DNA of 64,000 nt, taken from contig ML677351.1 in assembly GCA_007922305.1 (NCBI GenBank), positions 9,825,558 to 9,889,557 of the forward strand, read 5' to 3'. The notes below the pieces were generated by a model, which saw only the letters and a program-made list of their open reading frames with translations, ran no database searches and had not been told where the DNA came from. Made by a program: the position numbers and the translations under genes. Source of the stretch: Dermatemys mawii (lineage: Eukaryota > Chordata > Testudines > Dermatemydidae). Every line of letters begins with the position of its first letter. Position 1 is the stretch's first letter. Shown here piece after piece: positions 55,496 through 64,000 of the stretch.

Positions 55496-57157
55496 TATGG
55501 GGACCTAGAACACCCACTCTTCTACACACTTAAATAGTACTGTACATGCCAGCAAGTAAAGGACAACCCTCATGGATACATATTCTACATCCTCAGCATT
55601 CACTCTTATGTGTATTAACTACAGTGCTAATTTATTGATCTACAATGTTACGCTATATACAGCATCCACTATATTGCACCACATCTCATAATAATTTAAA
55701 GTATTGGTGAAAATTCTGTTATTGGGTGCATACTATCACCTGGTAGAGTCCCTTTGAGAAAAAAACCCCACCACACTATTTTCCATGTCACACAGCACAA
55801 TGTATTAGACAAATTTTGAGTCATGCATGAAAAAAAGAGAGAGAGAAGTGTTTCTTCTACCAGGACATCAAGATCAGAAACTACTCCTATGCTTTCACTC
55901 CAACACGTTCTCTAAAAGTCTTTTAATGTTCCCACATGTTCATCTGTTAAGGTAAATGACTTCGGAACTCTTTAGCGCCCCTCTAAGATTCAAGACCAAA
56001 TTGCACCAGAAAGATTCTGACAGTACAGCTGTTTGCCAATTATTTGAATTATTTCTAGGCACTTTGGCACATCTCAAGATGAAATGAAAATCTTCAGTCT
56101 GCACCCCTGAGGGATTTATTATTTCACAATGCTTCCATATATAACATAATGAGAATAAAAGCTTCTCTGCTTCATAGATCTTACCTCAGGTATCATAAAG
56201 GCATAGAAAATAACATCTCTTTCTTCCTGAAGGAACCTACTGATTTTTACAAAGGCAAGGAGAAAGAAGATAATATTAGACAAAGAAAGCTATTTTCCTT
56301 GATTTTTTTAAAAAACAAACTCTAAATTTGAGCACACAGGAGATTTTAGGATTAAAAAATACACACATCTGTGCTGAGACACGGAATCTCTAAGGTGCTT
56401 CATTATTGGCATTTAAAGCCAGTTTCATGAAACACCTGGCCTTGAGTAAGCCGCGTGATCAGAGAGTGTCAGCAGGCTGGACAGATTTTAAATGGAAAAG
56501 CATTACACATTCAAAAGCCATTTTCAAGCTAACAACAGCAATATCAGCAAAACCATAACAATAATGTAAACCCCCCAAAATACATTATTATTAATGCTGG
56601 TGCATCTTGGTAGATCATTCAACATCCTTCTTAACCTGTTTTGTTTCAGAAAAACTATATTTTTATCCCCATTTTATTTTTATAATACTATGTACTGTTG
56701 AAAGCCTTATTTATCCTTTATTATTCCCAGTTTCTTCTCTGTTTCTTCCTCTTATTTATGTTATTGCCTCTCCACAAGTAACTACAGCAGTATTCACTGA
56801 AATCACTAACCATTGCTCAGAGTTTCCCCCTTTTTAGCATGACTCCAAGGACAGAAATCCTTGCCTGAAGCATCATGTTCTGGGGGGGGAAAGAGAGGGA
56901 GGAAATCACTGCTCGTTGCTTTGCTTGCCATTCTCATTTGGAATAGCGCTTTCAGAAATTGAACTGAACTTTCTTCACTGTTACTGCAGCTGCAGCATAA
57001 TTGCCCAAAGTTGCGGGAGCCAATAAGGATCGATTTTCCTTTTCGCTTTTTGCAAACGTTACAAAAGAACCTGATAAGTCAGTTATGGCTCATATACTTC
57101 TCACTAGGCACAGATGGAACTTGCTCTGAGTTCATTAATAACACCTTAGTGCTACAT
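55496..57157. other. No recognised feature
   Basis: AT-rich non-coding sequence with G/A microsatellite-like runs near 55834 and 56883. No gene supported. Confidence 0.4.
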
Positions 57158-57300
57158 GATGACTTTCATCCCAAGATTAAAATGTGCTTGTCAACAGTGG
57201 GCATTAACCCCATTTCATGGGTGGGAAGAGGGAAGCGTAGAAAGATGAATCGATTTGCCTAAGGTTGCACACAGAATGAGGAGCAGAGCTGAGTCTAATA
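57158..57300 (-). repeat. MIR-like SINE, reverse orientation
   Basis: ATGACTTTCATCCCAAGATTAA, CCCCATTTCATGGGTGGG, GATTTGCCTAAGGTTGCACAC and GAGGAGCAGAGCTGAGTCT follow the reverse complement of MIR. Confidence 0.7.
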
Positions 57301-58557
57301 AATAAACTTCTATTTTGTACCTGCAATTTTATGGGCATAACTAGTGTCATTTGATGTCAAAATACCTGAGGGTCAGACTGAATTGACCATTATGCAGCCA
57401 GACAGGGGAGTAAGACCTCAGATACACATATACCCTCCTGCATGGTCACATTGTGGTCCTAGGCAGAGTCAGGGGGATAAAATAGGCAGAGCACAATCAG
57501 TACTTTCCTTCCTGAGTAGGTGGACAGGGAATTGAGCTGCATCCTTTTCAGGGCTCAGCCCTGGAGTGAGGAGGGATTTTGAGGAGAAGGAATGAACTGC
57601 GACCGCATTGCTTTTTGTTAACTTTTCCACAAACATTAGTACAAGCTGCGTTTCAGTCACACAAATGTGTATTTGTTGCAATTGTGTAGTGGTGAACAAG
57701 CCAGCATTACCACGTGCGAATATCCACATTGCTACCAGCTGCAGTCACCTCACAATCATTTATATGCTTGTTTTGTGTGTTTGGGAATGGTGGCTGAAAG
57801 GCAAGGAAAGAACAGGAGATTTTTAGAAATATTGGTATTCTGAAACAAAACCAAAAATCAGTATGAGTTGCAGCGAGGAGGGAAGATGAATGCCTGAACA
57901 TCAAAATGGGTCCTTGCCTGGAGACAATTTGCATGTTATAACCCGCAGATCATGGAGCAAAGGATCCGCTGTGTGGTCAAAAACTGAAGGTGGGCCAGGC
58001 AATTTCCCTATGCAATCACCTCTAAACGTGGAACAGGAAAACATCAATGGTCCTGTGGCCACATAGGCACCCACCATGGAACATCAAATGGCTATTGCCA
58101 GCAAGAAGGACCATCATAACCATATTCCATCACCAGGGAAAAACAAAGGGCCAATAAGCACAAAGGCCAGTCGAAGAGGAAGCGAGACCACTTATGGAAG
58201 CAGCCACAAGGTGCACAACAAACCAGCTACATGGTGGCAATGGTAGATCCTTGCTGTTCTGTCGCATTTGATTGGAAGTAGGCAAGTCAAGAATGAGGCT
58301 CATAATTGTTTCTCTTTTTTAGGTAGAAAAAAAAAGCCTGCTGTATTTTTTTAGCAGATCACAACTCTGACATGGGCAGAAGTGTTGAGTTGTGAGAATG
58401 AAGCTCTATTTGTGGTGCCCATATTAGAAGTGACTGTTGTCTTCTGCCAAAATATCTCTTTGATGTTCACCTTTCTTCTTCCATAGAACAATACATTGAC
58501 AATCTCCAGAAATAATTCAGTATTCAAACAATCTTCAACTAACATTATCTACCAGAG
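57301..58557. other. No recognised feature
   Basis: At 57960-58260 the base composition is more even and the sequence looks coding-like in places, but it has stops in all frames and no motif I know. It may be a decayed repeat. Confidence 0.35.
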
Positions 58558-58760
58558 CAGTGGTTCTCAGCCTTTTCCATACTGTGATCCTGTATTAAAA
58601 CAGCAAAAGTTTGTGGACCCTCTTCCCACCTAGCTATAAAGAAAGAGAGGGTGGAAAAGTGAACAAAAAGCAATGCAGTCACAATTAATTCCCTCCTCCT
58701 CAAAACCCCACCTCATGATCCCCCAACTTATTTGTTAGCCCCAGGACTCTCAGAGTCCAC
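58558..58760 (+). mobile_element. hAT-type end fragment
   Basis: CAGTGGTTCTCAGCCTTTTCC matches a Charlie-like hAT terminal repeat. The rest (GTGGACCCTCTTCCC, CCCCACCTCATGATCC) decays without an opposite end. Confidence 0.45.
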
Positions 58761-60599
58761 GGATCAGAGAAAATTCTAGTATCTGACAGACAAAACTCTA
58801 GAGCAGATTTAATTTTCTTTGTTAATTTTCCCACAAACTCTTGTTTTTCCAGAGCTCCAAAACCATGGATTTATTACAGCATTTTGTTCATTTTGATTAG
58901 ACTCGGACCTTAGCCCATCACCTACAACTTTGTCATTAATCTAGTTTAGAAAATGTGATGAATATTGCACTCATAGTTAAGTAAAATGAAAACTAGCCTT
59001 TACACTGCAGCTGGATTTCTTTACTTGGCAATATGGCATGGCATTCTGAGAAACAAACTGTCTTTCCTGTTGGCAAATCACTTCCCCGATCTATCCAATT
59101 CTGAGTCTTCTTCAGGCTCTAGCATCTTGTCTTTTGGAATGCACAGAACGCTTTGTGCCATGTTTTCTAAGTTTGGTGTTTAAGCTGAACTCACAGAATA
59201 TGCACATAAATGTCACTGTGCACCTAATGTGCATTTATGTATGAAAATAGGTAATTGAAAACACAGGTATCCATTTTGCATGCACATGAATTTGTTCTCT
59301 AAATAGATGAGTGTGTGTATTTTGCTGGGGCAAGTTTGGGCACCAACTTTGAGTCTCTAGTCCATTATGTCCAAGTTTCTAGGTGATTAGCTTTTTCTCC
59401 ATAAATGTGCAATTTTCTCTGGCTAACAGTAATGAGTTGTACTGTTTTTATTCCTGTCATCAGTCTTTATAAGGGGTCAGTGTTGCCTTGAAAACCAATG
59501 ACGCAATAGCTAGGCATAACCCATTTGTCAATGTATGTTATGTGTCCCCTCTGGGCCCAATACACAGAGGATGAAGCTCTGTTCACAGCTCCTGAGCTAG
59601 AGAGCTTTGTTCCTTAGTTCAAGCTGTAGAAGCTCATGCCAGCTTTGTTGGTCCCTAGTTCACTCCCTGGAATGTCAGCCAAGATGGTGGGCATCACACT
59701 AGTGCTGACCTATTTCTGTCGTGAGGGTGATGAGATTTTCCTGGGTATGAAACTCATTTACGCTAAGGCTCCTTTATACTGCTCTGGTAAAGGAGACAAA
59801 GTCGGCACCAGTTACATTTATATGCCCTTTAGGATCTCTTGATATTGCCAGAGAAGTGAAAAGGGGCCTTAGTTCAAATGACAGTTGGATCCTCTCTGTT
59901 TGGCCCAGGAACCATTTGAAGGCCCGAGCTTACAAAAATAACAACAAATAAAATTAATATACAAAGGGCTTCCCTCTTCTGCCACAATCAAGCAGAACTG
60001 TCACACATACAAGGTCTTCTCAGTGTTTTCCATTCCACAGATCCCTAGTTTGTAACCACTCAAGCCTCACTACCTGTGGCCCTTTTCCCCTACTTCAACC
60101 CTGCTGGAACAGATGCAACCAACCAACTCTAGCATGCCTGTATCATCAGTTGTTTCTTGGAGACAGGGTTTATGGAAATCATTTCCATTTAGACTGAAGA
60201 ATAGAAGGAAGTTCAGCAAATAAAATAAGGCTGTCTGGTCCAACATGCATGACAGTTTAAAAATGTATGTTAATTCCACTGTCCTAACTGCTCACCACTT
60301 GATCGTCAATTTACTTAATTCCCTCCTTCAAGAGAATTTGTTTTTGGTATCTCTTGATTTAATTTAAACCCTTTGCTTCAGTTGCAGTCCCTGTTTTGTT
60401 TGAAGGGGATTTAGCCAAGTTTCCTAGGGACTATTTTTTTTCTTGTTTGTAAAATTATATCCCTAATATCCGCTCCCTTTAGCTCTGTTAAATTTTTTCT
60501 ATTGGCTTAAAGTCTTTAGGTTCCTTTCCTGTCTCTTCCTTTCATGCTTTTCCTCTCTGCATTCCATGCACCTCCAAAATGTTTAACCCATTTTGTCTG
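58761..60599. other. No recognised feature
   Basis: No supported gene or element. Short frames at 58986-59183 and 59636-59842 lack motifs. Confidence 0.4.
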
Positions 60600-61290
60600 T
60601 GTTAAAATAGGACAAATTTTATGAAATAAAATTCTGGATCAGTGGAATTAAGACTTCCATGCTTGATTATTGTAACACATTGTACCTAAGAATGAAACCA
60701 CATAAACTGAAAGAGCACCATTTACAGCCCATCTGCTAAACGAGAGAGGTCTCTGAGCACACAGCACTCCAGTGCTCAGATAGCAACAACATACAGTTTG
60801 AAGAGTCCTGTGGCACCTTAAAGACTAACTAAAGTATTGAAGCATAAGCTTTCATGGGCTAATACCCGCTTCGTCGGATGCACGGAGGTGGGTACTAGCC
60901 CATGAAAGCTTATGCTTCAATACTTTAGTTAGTCTTTAAGGTGCCACAGGACTCTTTGTCACTTCTACAATTCCAGACTAACACGGCTACCCCTCTGATT
61001 CTTAACATTCCGTTTGAGGTCCTGCTTTGGACCTTTAAAGCTCTAAATGAGTTGGGCCCGTATTATCTCAATGACTGGCTCTCCCTTCAGCACCAAGGCC
61101 TGCCATGTTAGCCGCACTCTTGAAAAACAATGTAACCCGGTGTTAAAAGAGTGGTTCCTGGCCCACAGCTGTGAAACTGCTCCCCGCCATAGCTAAGAAT
61201 GACAACAAAACTTAATTGTCTTCAGAATGAAATGCAAGACCCTTTGCTTCAGTGCATATTTCCCACAATAACAGTGATAATGGGAGTAAT
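60600..61290 (+). mobile_element. L2-like LINE 3' coding fragment, split by a PLE remnant
   Basis: Left of 60800 the frame reads MLDYCNTLYL (about 60658-60687) and KLKEHHLQPIC. Right of 61003 it reads VLLWTFKALNELGPYYLND (61018-61074). Later, GPQL.NCSPP and LNCLQNEMQDPLLQC correspond to the ..aP.lWN.LP.. and ..FK..LKT.LF end of L2 ORF2. The PLE remnant at 60801-61003 sits between the two blocks. Stops are frequent. Confidence 0.7.
60801..61003. mobile_element. Palindromic Penelope tail remnant
   Basis: An inverted tail (60801-60885) is joined to a direct tail (60886-61003), meeting at GCACGGAGG. No coding sequence remains. It is flanked by AACATACAGTTTG (60788-60800) and AACATTCCGTTTG (61004-61016), 11 of 13 matching, the same duplication length as the PLE at 27 kb. 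The inverted half carries a hammerhead-like motif on the minus strand (about 60841-60879). Confidence 0.8.
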
Positions 61291-62560
61291 AACCTCACCT
61301 CTGACTGTGCTGGGGAAAGAGGGAGAGCATCTATATTCATGCTACCTGTTGGAGAAATCTTTAGAAGGTGCTCAGATAGTAGAGCAAGGAGGGCAGTACA
61401 TATATGTGAATAAATAGCTGGATCTCCACTGAAGATTCTAGGGTTATTCATTTCCCCCTGAAGACACCCAAAAATGGGAGATTGTAGCAGGGTGTCGGTT
61501 CCCCTGCTTCCTTCAGAGTCAGCACACGGGAAGTGTATGTGTGCAAGTATGTGAGGATGAAAACTGTATTGCTTTTGGTGGGGAGGTAGTCGACTGTGAA
61601 GAGGGAAAAGAGGCAAAGTCAGGCCTCAGTCTTGGGATTGTCTGAGCTATTGTTTCTCTTTTGTTCTATTTCCTAGCTTTAGTTCTCTTGCATTTGTTTG
61701 TTGCCTGCGTGCCCCATACTAAGGTGGAATTTTTATGTATCGCTTGGGCTCTATTATGCCCCACCCCCAAATCCTTCAGTGGATTTAGTGTCTTCTTAAT
61801 AATAGAATATTAAATAATTCTGCTGTCTCCATCTAGCTGATCTGAGGAAGGAGATGGGGGCTGTTGTCTCCCCCTGTTGCTATGTCCTATCCCTTCACAC
61901 TCGGGTAACGTGTCTAGTGAACTGGAGCCCAGGGCAGCAGAGGCTTCAGAGTAAGACTCCTGAGCAGCAGTTCTCAGATCCATTTGGGATTTGAAAAGAA
62001 GAATAAATGCTAGGCTGGACTTGCTAGAAATGGATGTTTTGACTCAAAAAATTACTAGAGTCAGAGCTCCGTTCAAGTTCACAGTAAGAAACTGAACGCC
62101 AGTGGACACAATGAAATCTGATTCTGGAAAGCCAGGGAAGTTATTTTAGCTTTAACAAAATAAAGAGTGAAATTGAGATTTTGGCCTTTAATCCTTGGAC
62201 TGGGCTGGACAGAGTGTTGGACACAGATTGCAGTGGCAGTTTGCCCACTGTTACAATAGGTGAGAATGCTGCTAAAAATAATAACCTGGGTATTCCAAGG
62301 ATATGTGAGGCAATTATGGTCACCAAATCCTGATTTGATAAGTACGTTCCCAGGCAAAGGTTTAAGAAACTATGCCTTTCTGCATCCTCCTTCTCTGTCT
62401 GTAACCCTTTATGCTCCTTCCCTCTCTTATTTTTTTCACTTAGTTAATCCACTCCAAACAAGCACTCTTGAATATCTTTAAACAAGACAAAAAAATAATC
62501 TCAGAACTAACATGTCACTTGCCACCATCACGTGGTGCACTCTGCTTGTATTTTGCATTT
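61291..62560. other. No recognised feature
   Basis: Non-coding; the 134-codon minus-strand frame (61212-61616) partly overlaps L2 sequence and has no motif. Confidence 0.4.
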
Positions 62561-62565
62561 CTTTA

Positions 62566-62665
62566 GATCGCAAGCTCTTTGGAGCAGGAACTGTCTCTTA
62601 TTTTATGTTTGGCTAGTTTGTAGTACAACGGGGCCCTGGTCTCAGTTGGTCTCTAGCCTCTAGCA
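62566..62665 (+). repeat. SINE 3' tail fragment (MIR/L2-type)
   Basis: GATCGCAAGCTCTTTGGAGC, GGAACTGTCTCTTATTTTATG and AACGGGGCCCTGGTCTCAG are the recurrent tail. Confidence 0.65.
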
Positions 62666-64000
62666 TAAGAAACATGATAAATGAACAAGGAAAGTGATCT
62701 GTTTCCAGAAGGACTTGAGGAAGAATGTCTTAGTCACAAAACCTAAACTTGCAATTAAGTTAAAGAGGTCAATGAAAATAACAATTCTAATAAACTTCAG
62801 AGATAAATTGGGAATTTAAACAGATTGACTGGTATATCCCAGATACCTTGCACCGCTCTGGTGATGTAAAATAGCCTTAGTGGTAGGTAAATCTGTCTGA
62901 GAATCTTAACTTGGCCAAGAAAAGCCCTCTTTTTACCTCACTGATTCAAGTGAAGATCTCACATTATATGACTGCTCTAGTTTGGGAATTTTCTCAGTAA
63001 AAAAAAAGTGTAATGACTTTTGATATAATGACCTTTAATTTGTTGTATCTAAATTAATAGGAGGGGTTGGATGGCTCATTAATTTTGGCACATAAGTGGT
63101 TATGTATTGGGGTTGATGCACGTGTTGTAGCAATAAAAGGGCTGTAGCTGCCAGAAGTGAATGAAAGAAGATTGGCTTGCATGCACTCTGAGAGTGGTGG
63201 GTAGAGTTGTGGCAATGAGATTCAGGAAAAGTGATGCAGTGGACAGTGGCAGGTATGTGACAGTAAAATCCTTCCTGGATTTAATATGGAAAAAGCACAG
63301 TAGAGATTACAAAAACCTGTATCTTCTCAAAGGTGGAGAGTGTAAGAATGGTTAGAAAATGTTCATTGAAGCAATGTGACTACAGTATCAGAAAATGCCA
63401 CTTTTATTAAAACAAAGCATCTGGCAAACCTGCAGCAATCTTGATGAAATTTCATTAAAAAAATGGAAAAAACTTTTTCAAAATGCTGAATAATTGCCCC
63501 ATATTTACATTTACACAACAAAATTTTCAATTTTGAATTTAAACGTGACCTTTCATGACAAAATATACTTTTTTAAAAAATATAAAGAACTTTAAAAATA
63601 CAAAAGGGTCAGAATTGAAGCAATATTTACTGAAATGAAATATTTCAATTCACGCAAAACAAAAACTTTTCTAAATTTTGGCCTTTTTGTCACAATTTGG
63701 GCCCAATATATATATATATATATTAATCTTGAACTTTTTCACACAAGGAAAATGTGTTTTCCAATGAGTTATCTGGATTCTGCCCATGTTAAAGGTATCT
63801 TATTATATCTACATGTTGTTAGGCCCTGTGACAGGGCAGTTTGTCACACCGATGCCTCTTCCAAGAACGCAGACCAGTCTGAGACTGGTGTCTTCATACC
63901 GTCACAGGTTGTATCTCAACTTTCTAACCCCTTCTCCAAAAAGGGAGAGGGGAGATAAGGTGTCTCTACTTAGAAAACTTCCTTTATCAAGCTCTCTTAG
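62666..64000. other. No recognised feature; TA tract and a small palindrome
   Basis: A (TA)n tract lies at 63706-63723. At 63872-63888 ACCAGTCTGAGACTGGT is a perfect short palindrome. TGTGACAGGGCAGTTTGTCACACC at 63828 could be the end of a repeat that continues past the window. Confidence 0.4.

Noticed and set aside
63828..63960. Possible LTR start (TGTGACAGGGC...)
   Set aside because: The unit runs toward the end of the window and no second end, poly(A) signal or duplication can be tested.
1..64000. CRISPR arrays, bacterial operons, tRNA or rRNA genes
   Set aside because: No regular spaced repeats, no Shine-Dalgarno-linked gene runs, and no cloverleaf or rRNA core were seen; the repeat content is vertebrate.

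Overview
The window reads as a stretch of vertebrate intergenic or intronic DNA, most likely from a turtle. That attribution is an inference from the repeat content: Penelope-like element tails, CR1-type LINE ends with ATTCTATGAT-type repeats, MIR-like CORE-SINEs, non-autonomous hAT elements, palindromic MITEs and a Ty3/gypsy element of the Gmr1 type. I found no exon of a host protein-coding gene and no tRNA or rRNA gene. Almost every open frame that makes sense belongs to a transposable element, and all of these are broken.

Layout. 1-2 kb holds the 3' end of a Penelope-like element (PLE, GIY-YIG endonuclease) abutting a MITE. 3.5-8.8 kb holds SINE tails, a hAT remnant, a probable solo LTR (6763-7378) inside an older repeat, and two copies of an unclassified dispersed repeat. 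8.8-18 kb is mostly featureless AT-rich DNA with one hAT element (10979-11377) and two conspicuous hairpins. 18-24.5 kb has two hAT elements with target-site duplications (18133-18579 and 24348-24506), two MITEs and a candidate long LTR (22182-23249). 27451-29394 is a complete insertion of a deleted PLE, bounded by a perfect 13-bp target-site duplication. 29.8 kb is a reverse CR1 tail. 37.3-42.45 kb is an L3/CR1-like LINE split inside its endonuclease domain by a second CR1 LINE. 43.8-45.0 kb is a MITE carrying a nested hAT element. 45009-50872 is the full Gmr1-like LTR retrotransposon on the minus strand. 51 kb and 60.6-61.3 kb carry L2-like LINE fragments, the latter interrupted by a palindromic PLE remnant. 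52.85-53.72 kb is a MITE split by a solo retroviral-type LTR with a perfect 6-bp duplication.

Biology. The most informative unit is the Gmr1-like element. Its order is gag-protease-integrase-RT-RNase H, the copia-like order unusual among gypsy elements. Its gag resembles the SCAN domain, its protease has a changed active-site motif, and it carries several stops, yet its two 661-bp LTRs differ at only about 19 sites. The PLE tails carry a hammerhead-ribozyme-like motif whose conserved core is altered in the same way in the best-preserved copies. The many nestings give a relative order of insertion (CR1 after L3-like; PLE after L2; hAT and LTR after their host MITEs). All counts were made by eye; no database search was possible.
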